The notes: generated by a model not told the origin, from the sequence alone. DNA of 7,887 nucleotides from an uncultured Porphyromonadaceae bacterium (GCA_947176355.1 CAMWQY010000120.1:1-7887); one strand, 5' to 3'. Counted from the stretch's first letter, positions 1-6,992 are shown. Numbers and translations are program-made.

Positions 1-50
1 AGAAGGATGAACGTCAACTTACATACGAAATCATAAAAGCCCAATTCTGA
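1..50 (+). CDS. Possible 3' end of an upstream gene (partial)
   Basis: Reading from base 3, an open frame gives KDERQLTYEIIKAQF and stops at TGA 48-50. The composition, charged then amphipathic, is that of an ordinary protein C-terminus, and the frame is open to the window edge. Only 15 codons are visible, so no product can be named. Frame 1 is also open for 11 codons to a TAA at 34-36, so the choice of frame rests on composition alone. It could equally be non-coding. Confidence 0.35.
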   Translation, partial: KDERQLTYEIIKAQF

Positions 51-100
51 CGAATGCGAAGTGCACTTTTTTGTTCAAATTGGGACAAATCGCTCTTTTT

Positions 101-139
101 TTAGCAAAATATTGCAAGAATTTTGGAATATTTTGCTAA
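101..139. repeat. Perfect 13-bp inverted repeat over the operon promoter
   Basis: TTAGCAAAATATT (101-113) is the exact reverse complement of AATATTTTGCTAA (127-139), with a 13-base spacer. The right arm ends inside the predicted -7 box (137-144) and the left arm reaches the predicted -33 region. This arrangement fits an operator site for a dimeric regulator. It could instead fold as a terminator stem for the upstream gene, because TTTT follows at 140-143, although the stem is very AT-rich and the T run short. Confidence 0.55.
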
Positions 140-144
140 TTTTG
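111..144 (+). promoter_or_regulatory. Bacteroidetes-type promoter of the envelope operon
   Basis: TAATTTTG at 137-144 matches the Bacteroidetes -7 consensus TAnnTTTG perfectly. ATTG at 111-114 is a one-mismatch -33 box (consensus TTTG) with a 22-base spacer, slightly long. Transcription would begin near 150, giving a leader of about 65 bases. That leader holds a small hairpin, ATATCC (163-168) pairing with GGATAT (179-184). The promoter is the natural driver of the three-gene operon starting at 216 and overlaps the 13-bp inverted repeat. Confidence 0.6.
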
Positions 145-215
145 CATCGTTATTGACATTCTATATCCTATCAAAAGCGGATATGGATTGTGCAACTATA
201 GCATAAACCCAAATT

Positions 216-968
216 ATGAAGAGATTCCACTCCATATTGTTATTACTTACTTTGCTGATTTCTGCCGGAGTCTTCAATATTCGTGCAGAGGAGAGCCCAG
301 AGGAATTTTCCCCTGACTTTGAGTCGGTGGTCTTCGTGCCGAAAGGACAATGGATCACAGGTGTCAGTGTGTCGTATAGTCAATCAAACCAGAAGAACTA
401 CCAATTTTTAGTGCTTCAAGGAGTATCAGGAGATACGTATTCCTTTAAAGTGTCGCCGATGGTGCTATTCGCTTTTAAGAATGATATGGCTGCAGGTGGA
501 AAATTCGGCTACAATCGAGCCCTCACCAAGCTTGAGAATGCGGAAGTATCCCTTTCGCCTGACATGAACTTCAACGTAGACCATCTCTACCGACTCTCCC
601 ACAGTTATTATGGAATGGGAGTGCTTCGAAACTATTTTTCACTCGGTACTTCAAAGCGTTTCGGCATCTTCACCGAAGTCCAGCTTGAGATGGGCGGCGG
701 ACAGGCAAAACTCATGACAGGGCTTGGCGAAGACCTCACCGGTAATTACGAGAGGAACTTCAATTTGGGAATCGGCGTGGCTCCCGGATTGACAGCATTC
801 CTCAACAATTTCGCGGCTCTTGAAGTCAACGTCGGTGTGCTTGGTTTCGACTACAATCATACCAAGACCATCACCGACCAGATATATGTAGCCAACAGCA
901 ATGCAAAATCAGCAATTTTCCGAGTAAACCTATTCTCAATTACTTTCGGAGTATCATTTTATCTATAA
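216..968 (+). CDS. Exported outer-membrane beta-barrel protein, short paralog
   Basis: This 250-residue protein is probably a small outer-membrane beta-barrel; its function is unknown. Residues 1-24 are a signal peptide: Lys-Arg, a Leu-rich core, and a likely signal peptidase I site after IRA. From about residue 42 (PKGQW) to the end lies about 208 residues of alternating hydrophobic and polar strands with many Gly and aromatic residues. The chain ends in a strand, VNLFSITFGVSFYL, as barrel proteins usually do. The same barrel recurs in the next gene, where conserved points include PKGxW, DMxFN, RFGIF/RFAVF, a PGL/PGI turn and a VNLF/FNLF final strand. It is the first gene of a tight operon: the next starts 4 bases after its stop. 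The start at 216 is supported by the signal peptide and by the position of the promoter. There is no Shine-Dalgarno, as expected in Bacteroidetes. The barrel call is inferred from the strand pattern, not from a named family. Confidence 0.8.
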   Translation: MKRFHSILLLLTLLISAGVFNIRAEESPEEFSPDFESVVFVPKGQWITGVSVSYSQSNQKNYQFLVLQGVSGDTYSFKVSPMVLFAFKNDMAAGGKFGYNRALTKLENAEVSLSPDMNFNVDHLYRLSHSYYGMGVLRNYFSLGTSKRFGIFTEVQLEMGGGQAKLMTGLGEDLTGNYERNFNLGIGVAPGLTAFLNNFAALEVNVGVLGFDYNHTKTITDQIYVANSNAKSAIFRVNLFSITFGVSFYL

Positions 969-972
969 AAGC

Positions 973-2370
973 ATGAAGACAAGAGTTATACTGACAATGG
1001 CGGCATCCGCATTGACTCTGATTGCTTCACCTGCAATTAAGGCAGTGGAAGCGACGGCTCCTGCTCATGCCCAAAACACTTCTGACCCTGAAAAGGCCGA
1101 CACCCTCGTCTATTCTGCAACAAAAACCCTCATCGAATCTTTCGGTGAACTTTCGAAGACTGCAAGCAAGCTATCGGAAACAGCACTAAAGCTGCTTGAA
1201 GCTCAAGAAAGTTTGGATGCAAAGAAAAACGGAGGACAACAAACGCAGATAAAGTCGGCACCCGCAAAAGTCACTTCTACGGATAGAGCATCATCTGTAG
1301 AAAGCACCGATAATTCAAGCATTTCCCTGAAAGAAATCTCAGAAGAAATAATCCAAATCAGCAACGAAATCTCACCTGCATATATTCCGGCACTAAGAGT
1401 TGGTTCTGAAAATCAAGCTACTATTACTGACAACACAAATGAGAAATATGCAAATTCCAAGGTATATATCAGCGATGAGGTGACTACAAAAGAGGTCAAC
1501 GACTCTTCTATCTGGTATCTGCCGGACAACATGAGAGAAGATGGTCAATATCTATGGATTCCGGATAAAGACATGACGGCTGTGAGAGCCATTTTGAACG
1601 GGGAGACACCAACACAAACCAAATCAAAAGTCAACCTTAATGAGATGACTTACTGGCATGGTGACTCAATTCCCATGGCAATTCCCACAAAAAGGCTTGG
1701 AAGATTCGACCGTAAGCTATATAATTGGCTAATCTATCCTAAAGGCTTGTGGCATATCGGTCTGACAGCGAATTATGGTGAACTGAATACGGAAGACAAT
1801 GAATTCCTGTCACTGATACAAGACGTCGACCTTAAAGGAAAGATCTATAGCATCAAGCCCTCGGTAAGCTATTTCTTGCGCAACAATGTCTGCGTGGGTC
1901 TGCGCCTTGCATTCACCAAGGGGGAAATGGGCATCAACTCATTCAAGGTCGACATCGACGAAGACATGAGCTTTAACCTCCATGACATCAAATATACTTC
2001 CGACTCTTATTCTGCAGCTGTCTTCATACAGCAATATTTCGGATTGAGCCGTCGTGGACGATTCGCAGTTTTCAACGAAGCAGAAGTGTCAGTGGGAACA
2101 GGAAATTCTCATTTCATCCGACCATTCGATGGCGAAATACGCGACACAAGGACAAAGACCCAGACGTTCAACATCAACTATTCTCCGGGTATAAGTATAA
2201 TGATGATGAAAAATGCCGCTTTCAACCTTTCCTTTGGCATTTTCGGTTTTCACCTAAAGGATGAAAAGCAGTGGGAAAACGGAGAGGAAGCCGGTAGCCG
2301 CTTTACGAGCGGCATCAACTTCCGGTTCAACCTCTTCAACATCAATTTTGGAGTATCTATTATAATATAA
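973..2370 (+). CDS. Outer-membrane beta-barrel protein with long periplasmic N-terminal extension
   Basis: This 465-residue exported protein shares its C-terminal barrel with the preceding gene. Residues 1-24 look like a signal peptide with a likely cut after IKA. Residues about 44-85 form a strong helical, probably coiled-coil stretch with repeated SK/SE and Leu spacing (IESFGELSKTASKLSETALK). Residues about 86-175 are Ser/Thr/Asn-rich and probably flexible. A compact segment (about 178-250) contains SIWYLPDNMREDGQYLWIP and GDSIPMAIPTKRLGRFDRK, and leads into the barrel, which begins at YPKGLW (255-260). The barrel is about 209 residues, almost the same length as in the shorter paralog, and ends FRFNLFNINFGVSIII. 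The extension would lie in the periplasm and could contact the lipoprotein encoded next or the cell wall; that is inference. The gene starts 4 bases after the upstream stop, so co-translation is likely. I recall similar proteins in other Bacteroidales but know no function for them. Confidence 0.8.
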   Translation: MKTRVILTMAASALTLIASPAIKAVEATAPAHAQNTSDPEKADTLVYSATKTLIESFGELSKTASKLSETALKLLEAQESLDAKKNGGQQTQIKSAPAKVTSTDRASSVESTDNSSISLKEISEEIIQISNEISPAYIPALRVGSENQATITDNTNEKYANSKVYISDEVTTKEVNDSSIWYLPDNMREDGQYLWIPDKDMTAVRAILNGETPTQTKSKVNLNEMTYWHGDSIPMAIPTKRLGRFDRKLYNWLIYPKGLWHIGLTANYGELNTEDNEFLSLIQDVDLKGKIYSIKPSVSYFLRNNVCVGLRLAFTKGEMGINSFKVDIDEDMSFNLHDIKYTSDSYSAAVFIQQYFGLSRRGRFAVFNEAEVSVGTGNSHFIRPFDGEIRDTRTKTQTFNINYSPGISIMMMKNAAFNLSFGIFGFHLKDEKQWENGEEAGSRFTSGINFRFNLFNINFGVSIII

Positions 2371-2382
2371 TATGAGAAACAC

Positions 2383-3966
2383 ATGAGAAAGACAATCCAC
2401 AATATTTCTATCTGCACAGCAGCAGTGGCTACGTTAGCGACTGCCGGATGTATAAAAAATGACCTCCCCTACCCCAAAATACCACAGAATATTCTCTCGA
2501 TTGAGGCAAAAGGGGAACTAAGTCCTGCAAAAATCGACACTACTGATTATTCCGTCAAGCTTTTTCTTGATGAGGAAGTAGACATTCAGGCTGTGCAGTT
2601 TACACGGTTTACATACTCTCCTGACGCTACATGCAACAAAAATCTGCTTGAGGGCACATGGGATTTATCTGTGCCAATGACAGTAGAATTGACTCTATAT
2701 CAAAGTTACCAATGGATGATTTCAGCCGAACAGAATATCGAAAGATATTTCACCGTTGCCGGACAAATCGGAGAGACTGTGATTGACGCTGTAGGCCGAA
2801 GAATCATTGTCAATGTTCCGGAGACTGCTGACCTTTCTAATCTTGAGGTGACGTCAATAAAGTTAGGACCGCGAAATATCACTTCATACGTGCCTGACTG
2901 CACGGTGGGATCCCACATCAACCTCAACTCCCCTATGAAAATAGATGTGAATGCATGGGGACGCACAGAAGATTGGACCATATATGTCCAGAAAGTGGAA
3001 TCTGTAGTGACAACTTCAGCCGTAGACGCATGGAGCATGGTGGTCTGGGCATACGGTGAGGGTCCGGCAGATGCTACAAACTATTTCGAATATTGTGAAG
3101 TGGGAAGTTCTACCTGGATAAGAGTGCCGGATGCAGATATGACTGCTAAGGATGGAGCTTTCAGTTGCTGCATCAAGCATCTGTCTCCTTTGACCCGATA
3201 TACAGTGAGAGCTTGCAGCGGCGACAACAAGGGAAATGAAATTACAGTGACCACCCAGGCTACGGAAATACTTCCTGACGGTGACTTCGATCAATGGTGG
3301 AAAAATGGCAAGATATGGTGTCCTTGGACTGAGGGAGGCTCTCAATTCTGGGATACCGGAAATACCGGAGCATCCACGCTCGGGGAAAGCAATGTGCAAC
3401 CATCTGACTACGTTCCGGCTGGAACTTCAGGACAATCAGCTCAGCTTAAGACCGAGTTCAAGGGTATCGCGGGTATCGGTAAATTGGCTGCCGGATCTAT
3501 ATATACTGGAACTTTCAAGAAAGTGGACGGCACAAATGGCATCCTCGATTTTGGCAGGCCTTGGAAATTAAGGCCAACAAAACTTCGTGGTTACTACCAA
3601 TATACTACCGGAGAGATTAATTATGCAAGTTCTGAGTTGGCTGAATTGAAAGGGCGTCCTGACACCTGCTCCATCTACATAGCTATGACCGATTGGACTG
3701 CTCCATACGAAATTCGGACCAATCCTAGAAATCGTCAGCTATTCGATAAGAATGCAAGCTATGTGATTGGATACGGACAGTTGGAACGTGGCTCATCGAT
3801 GGATGCCTACGAGGAATTTGAGATTAAGCTTGATTATCGAAGCACGTCACTGACACCTACTTACATAATGATCACATGCGCTTCGTCGAAATATGGCGAC
3901 TACTTCACAGGCTCCACCTCATCTGTGCTTTATGTAGACCAACTCTCTCTTGATTATGACTATTAA
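2383..3966 (+). CDS. PCMD-domain lipoprotein (putative carbohydrate metabolism domain)
   Basis: This 527-residue lipoprotein has the signal peptide MRKTIHNISICTAAVATLATAGC with lipobox TAGC, so Cys23 should be lipidated. The mature start CIKNDLPYPKI is a Bacteroidales lipoprotein pattern I recognise. Residues about 35-205 hold beta-sandwich-like strands ending in NAWGRTEDWTIYVQK. Residues about 208-293 resemble a fibronectin type III-like domain, ending LSPLTRYTVRACSGDNKGNEITVTTQ. From about residue 296 (ILPDGDFDQWW) to the end the sequence fits the PCMD domain (Pfam PF13201 from memory), with the typical closing STSSVLYVDQLSLDYDY. PCMD domains are predicted beta-sandwich, carbohydrate-related domains of Bacteroidetes; I know of no proven enzymatic reaction for them. 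The gene follows the barrel gene by 12 bases, so it is probably its operon partner. The ATG at 2383 is chosen for the lipoprotein signal. An ATG at 2372 opens only a four-codon frame. Confidence 0.85.
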   Translation: MRKTIHNISICTAAVATLATAGCIKNDLPYPKIPQNILSIEAKGELSPAKIDTTDYSVKLFLDEEVDIQAVQFTRFTYSPDATCNKNLLEGTWDLSVPMTVELTLYQSYQWMISAEQNIERYFTVAGQIGETVIDAVGRRIIVNVPETADLSNLEVTSIKLGPRNITSYVPDCTVGSHINLNSPMKIDVNAWGRTEDWTIYVQKVESVVTTSAVDAWSMVVWAYGEGPADATNYFEYCEVGSSTWIRVPDADMTAKDGAFSCCIKHLSPLTRYTVRACSGDNKGNEITVTTQATEILPDGDFDQWWKNGKIWCPWTEGGSQFWDTGNTGASTLGESNVQPSDYVPAGTSGQSAQLKTEFKGIAGIGKLAAGSIYTGTFKKVDGTNGILDFGRPWKLRPTKLRGYYQYTTGEINYASSELAELKGRPDTCSIYIAMTDWTAPYEIRTNPRNRQLFDKNASYVIGYGQLERGSSMDAYEEFEIKLDYRSTSLTPTYIMITCASSKYGDYFTGSTSSVLYVDQLSLDYDY

Positions 3967-4027
3967 AGATAGTTTATTAACAAGAAAAATGATATATGCG
4001 GGGCTTTTGATTAACAATTATTAAACC

Positions 4028-4058
4028 TTTAGGCATCTTAAAGTGTCATATAAATATG
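4028..4058 (+). promoter_or_regulatory. Weak candidate promoter for the DUF4923-like gene
   Basis: TAAATATG (4051-4058) differs from TAnnTTTG at one base, and TTTA (4028-4031) differs from TTTG at one base; the 19-base spacing is right. Transcription would start only about 7-16 bases before the two possible start codons, which is short. The 105-base gap after the PCMD gene is much larger than the 4- and 12-base gaps within the operon, so a separate promoter is plausible. No convincing terminator is visible in the gap. Confidence 0.3.
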
Positions 4059-4071
4059 TATAACTCTAAAA

Positions 4072-4800
4072 ATGAAAGATATGAAAAAGTCAAGCTTCTT
4101 TAAGATGGCTATCGCTGCCATTGCTCTTACATTCAGCTGCGGTGCATTCGCAGAACCAACCCCCAATCCTGATCTCAAGGATATACTTGGAGGAGCAGGC
4201 GGCGCATTAGGAAATGTCTTGGAAGGCGTATTCACAAAGACTGACCTCACCGTAGCAGACATCGCCGGGGAATGGACATCGACAGGATCAGCCGTTTCGT
4301 TCCAAAGCGACAATTTCCTAAAGAAAGCCGGTGGCTCAGCTGCTGCCGGAGCCGTAGAAAGCAAGCTTGACGAATATTATAAGAAATTTGGATTGACCGG
4401 AGCTACTCTTGATATCGATCAAGAAGGGAACTTCACTCTGACTATCAAGAAACTTCCTATCAAGGGGACATTGGAAGTGAAGAGCAAGGGTGTATTCAAA
4501 TTCAATTTCAATGCCGGCGGTATGATGAAGCTCGGAAGCATGGATGCGTATGTTGAAAAAAGTCCTTCCGGACTCAATGTAATGTTTGATGCTGACAAAA
4601 TCAAAAAAATCATGTCGCTTGCCGCATCTATCAGCGGCAGCAAGATGGTATCTACAGCAGATCAACTTCTAAAGCAATATGACGGCATCTGCATTGGCTT
4701 CAAGATGAGTGGACAGAGCGCACCCAACAATGAATCAGGTACCGGCAATTCAGCTACCGATGCTGCTGTCGACGCCCTCAAGGGTCTATTCGGCAAATAA
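4072..4800 (+). CDS. DUF4923-like exported protein, lipocalin-like fold
   Basis: This 242-residue exported protein matches what I remember of the DUF4923 family (Pfam PF16270), found almost only in Bacteroidetes. The signal peptide has Lys-Lys, a hydrophobic core and a likely cut after AFA (residue 27). Cys23 sits in the signal core (TFSC), but the context is a poor lipobox, so I call it soluble. A Gly/Ala-rich helix (about 35-54) is followed by GEW at 66-68, which recalls the GxW start of lipocalin-like barrels. Alternating strands then follow (TLDIDQEGNFTLTIKKLPIK, GTLEVKSKGVFKFNF). The C-terminal 25 or so residues are low-complexity, rich in Ser, Asn and Ala. A small ligand-binding barrel in the periplasm is inferred from this pattern; ligand and role are unknown. 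The alternative start at 4081 removes only three residues and gives an equally good signal peptide. Confidence 0.8.
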   Translation: MKDMKKSSFFKMAIAAIALTFSCGAFAEPTPNPDLKDILGGAGGALGNVLEGVFTKTDLTVADIAGEWTSTGSAVSFQSDNFLKKAGGSAAAGAVESKLDEYYKKFGLTGATLDIDQEGNFTLTIKKLPIKGTLEVKSKGVFKFNFNAGGMMKLGSMDAYVEKSPSGLNVMFDADKIKKIMSLAASISGSKMVSTADQLLKQYDGICIGFKMSGQSAPNNESGTGNSATDAAVDALKGLFGK

Positions 4801-4812
4801 TAAGGATGAGAA

Positions 4813-4820
4813 TAAATTTC
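4813..4820 (+). promoter_or_regulatory. ribE: Weak candidate -7 box for ribE
   Basis: TAAATTTC differs from the Bacteroidetes -7 consensus TAnnTTTG only at the last base. A poor -33 match, TTCG, lies at 4789-4792, 20 bases upstream. If it is used, the ribE leader would be about 40 bases and made almost wholly of the 7-bp repeats at 4815-4860. Read-through from the DUF4923-like gene is the alternative. Confidence 0.25.
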
Positions 4821-4860
4821 AAATTCTCAATTCCAAATTCTCAATTCTCAATTCTCAATT
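4815..4860. repeat. 7-bp tandem repeat directly upstream of ribE
   Basis: Six units with a 7-base period plus a partial seventh fill the leader: AATTTCA, AATTCTC, AATTCCA, AATTCTC, AATTCTC, AATTCTC, AATT. The middle can also be read as two identical 14-base blocks, 4820-4833 and 4834-4847. The array ends five bases before the ribE ATG. Three identical adjacent units make copy-number change by slippage possible. Confidence 0.9.
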
Positions 4861-4865
4861 AAATA

Positions 4866-5471
4866 ATGTTTTCAGGAATAGTTGAAGAGGCAGCCGAAGT
4901 GGTTCGCGTCCAGCGTGACGGCTCCAACGTCAATATCACGATGAAATGTTCATTTACTGATGAACTGAAAATCGACCAATCCGTTGCGCATAACGGTGTA
5001 TGCCTGACCGTAGTAAGCCTTAATGAAGACGACACATATACTGTCACAGCAGTGCAAGAAACCCTTGACCGTTCTAACCTGGGAGACTTGAAACCGGGGT
5101 CGCTCGTAAATCTTGAGAGATCGATGAAAATGAACGGCAGGCTCGACGGACATATCGTTCAGGGACATGTGGATACAACTGCATTGTGTACTGATGTCGA
5201 GACACTGGACGGAAGTTGGTATTATACTTTCAAATACGAGTTCAAGCCGGAAATGGCAGCGCGAGGATACGTCACTGTAGACAAGGGCTCGATAACAGTC
5301 AACGGCGTTTCCCTTACAGTATGCGATCCGGAAGCTGACAGTTTCAGAGTGGCTATCATTCCGTATACTCATGAGCATACCAACTTCAAGATGATCGAAG
5401 TCGGGACAAAAGTGAATCTTGAGTTCGACATCATCGGCAAGTATATTGCCCGCATATCTGCCCTCTCATAA
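4866..5471 (+). CDS. ribE: Riboflavin synthase (alpha chain type)
   Basis: This enzyme performs the last step of riboflavin synthesis: it dismutates two molecules of 6,7-dimethyl-8-ribityllumazine to riboflavin and 5-amino-6-ribitylaminouracil, in the cytoplasm as a homotrimer. The 201 residues carry the two tandem lumazine-binding domains of the family. Domain one begins MFSGIVEE and contains SVAHNGVCLTV (39-49). Domain two begins near IVQGHVD (97-103) and contains NGVSLTV (146-152). The junction, NLGDLKPGSLVNLERS followed by GHIVQGHVD, includes the conserved His101 that corresponds to the active-site region of the E. coli enzyme. Length and both motifs are normal, so the gene looks intact. 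No other rib gene is adjacent and there is no room for an FMN riboswitch in the 65-base leader, which is mostly 7-bp repeats. The ATPase gene follows 35 bases later and may be co-transcribed. Confidence 0.95.
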   Translation: MFSGIVEEAAEVVRVQRDGSNVNITMKCSFTDELKIDQSVAHNGVCLTVVSLNEDDTYTVTAVQETLDRSNLGDLKPGSLVNLERSMKMNGRLDGHIVQGHVDTTALCTDVETLDGSWYYTFKYEFKPEMAARGYVTVDKGSITVNGVSLTVCDPEADSFRVAIIPYTHEHTNFKMIEVGTKVNLEFDIIGKYIARISALS

Positions 5472-5506
5472 TCGACCTAAAAAGTCACCTTAACCTACTA
5501 CATATC

Positions 5507-6934
5507 ATGAAAGTGATCAACCTACCTCCTGACTCATCAGGCAATATGAGTCAGCCGCCTCGTCGACGTCCGGGAAGACTCTATACTCTTCTTGGGGGCA
5601 ATGGTAGTGGAAAATCGCTTTTCATGCATGAAATAGCGCTACTCAATAAGGGTGAAGCATACGCTGTCTCCGCAGTGACCGGGGGAATGCCGGGCAGAGT
5701 AACCGGCTCTCTGACTCAACTTATCACCGTGCTTTCTCTTGAAGAGGAGAAAGTGCGGTTTAATGTTCTTAAATCAATTTGGGAAGAGACTTTCCCCGGC
5801 AATAAAATTGATATCGTAAAGGGTAAAGCACAGATACGAAACAGGTCGGGAAAAGATACCATTGGCATAAGAAATCTGAGCCGAGGAGAGAAAGCAGCCC
5901 TTTATTACATTGCCTCCGTGCTTCTTGCGCCTGAAAATGCACTCATCCTTGTCGACACTCCCTCTCTTTTCCTCCATCCTACAATAGTTGGACTGCTTTG
6001 GGACCGTATAGAACGCGCGAGGACAGACTGCCGCTTTGTCTATGACACTTACGATGCAAACTTTGCTTCCAGCCATACAAGACGCACTGCTATATGGATC
6101 AAAGACTATAATGCAGCCGACCATTCATGGCGCTACCAGATAATCTCTGACGGAGAACTACCCGACGAAATATTCCTTCAGATGATGGGAAGCCGAAGGC
6201 CGATTCTCTTCACAGAAGGAGACACATCGCACAGTATCGATATCAGACTTTATAGCGTGGTATTTCCCGAGTTCACTGTCAAGCCTTTGGGAAGTTGCGA
6301 CAAAGTGATAGAATCTACGCGGACTATGCAATCGCTCAAGACCATGCACAGAATAGAGAGTTACGGACTTGTAGACCGTGACAGGAGGAGTGATCAGGAA
6401 GTGGAATACCTGCGTGCGAAGCATATCCTCGTCCCGGAAGTGGCTGAGATTGAAAATATTTTCCTGACTCCCGGAGTGGTGACGACCATGGCTGAAATAC
6501 GCGACAAGAATCCAAAGAAAGTCTTGAAAGCCGTCAGGCAGGAAGTGATGCATAAATTTGAGGATATGCTTGAGAGTCAAGCCCTACAGCATACTCGCCA
6601 CATAATGAAGCGTGATGTAGAGAGAAAAATTGATGCCCGCTTCACGTGCATCACCGCTCTTGAACTTCACATCAAAAGCTTGATAAAGAAACTGAAGCCT
6701 CGCGAGACATACGACCAAATTCTTGCCGAATTCAAGCGTATGTCGAAAGGTGGTGATTATGACGGGGTGCTTAGAGTATTCAATCATAAGCCAATGTTTA
6801 CCGGAAGCTCCGTGGCTAAAATGCTTGGATTTTCGAATATCGACGACTATGTAGCAGGTGTGATTTCCGTTCTGAAGCATGGCGACGAGCAGGCAGAACG
6901 GTTGCGACTCGAAATCCGCAAGCTCTTTACCTGA
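5507..6934 (+). CDS. Compact ABC/SMC-like ATPase fused to a DUF4435 (TOPRIM-like) domain
   Basis: This 475-residue cytoplasmic protein joins two modules. The ATPase (about 20-225) has Walker A GGNGSGKS (30-37), an ABC signature LSRGEK (124-129) and Walker B LILVD ending at Asp150. The next residue is Thr151 instead of the usual catalytic Glu, and the place of the usual H-loop His is YDTYDANF (179-186), so hydrolysis may be weak. The second module (about 230-475) resembles DUF4435 (Pfam PF14491 from memory) with a TOPRIM pattern: LFTEGD with Glu237, a GSCDK segment (262-266), GLVDRDRR with Asp290 and Asp292, and VAEIENIF (312-319). The C-terminus is helical. ATPase plus DUF4435/TOPRIM is the composition of the PARIS anti-phage system (AriA and AriB) and recalls OLD nucleases, but this protein is shorter than such pairs. 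A role in defence or nucleic-acid surveillance is inference. M14 is an alternative start that still keeps Walker A. There is no mobile-element context. Confidence 0.8.
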   Translation: MKVINLPPDSSGNMSQPPRRRPGRLYTLLGGNGSGKSLFMHEIALLNKGEAYAVSAVTGGMPGRVTGSLTQLITVLSLEEEKVRFNVLKSIWEETFPGNKIDIVKGKAQIRNRSGKDTIGIRNLSRGEKAALYYIASVLLAPENALILVDTPSLFLHPTIVGLLWDRIERARTDCRFVYDTYDANFASSHTRRTAIWIKDYNAADHSWRYQIISDGELPDEIFLQMMGSRRPILFTEGDTSHSIDIRLYSVVFPEFTVKPLGSCDKVIESTRTMQSLKTMHRIESYGLVDRDRRSDQEVEYLRAKHILVPEVAEIENIFLTPGVVTTMAEIRDKNPKKVLKAVRQEVMHKFEDMLESQALQHTRHIMKRDVERKIDARFTCITALELHIKSLIKKLKPRETYDQILAEFKRMSKGGDYDGVLRVFNHKPMFTGSSVAKMLGFSNIDDYVAGVISVLKHGDEQAERLRLEIRKLFT

Positions 6935-6992
6935 CCCTGCAACAATATACACTGATAGAGTGTTAATCTTAAAGACCTTATCGATCATATTC
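6935..6992. other. Spacer after the ATPase gene, no clear terminator
   Basis: This stretch between the ATPase stop and the repeat array has only a 5-bp inverted repeat, ACACT (6949-6953) and AGTGT (6959-6963), followed by TTAATCTT. The stem is too short and AT-rich to call a terminator. No TAnnTTTG-type promoter is visible here. Its last ten bases, GATCATATTC (6983-6992), resemble a degenerate extra repeat unit. Confidence 0.5.

Noticed and set aside
40..102. Possible terminator: CCCAATT (40-46) pairing with AATTGGG (78-84), T run near 96-102
   Set aside because: The loop is 31 bases and the T run begins more than ten bases after the stem, so it does not look like a normal intrinsic terminator.
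4801..4865. FMN riboswitch upstream of ribE
   Set aside because: The leader is only 65 bases, AT-rich and repetitive, with none of the conserved RFN stems.
6949..6963. Hairpin ACACT/AGTGT after the ATPase gene as terminator
   Set aside because: The stem is five base pairs with no proper T run.
6158..6988. Minus-strand open frames of 134-140 residues opposite the ATPase gene
   Set aside because: They lie opposite a well-supported gene with clear motifs, show no domain or signal, and are typical shadow frames.
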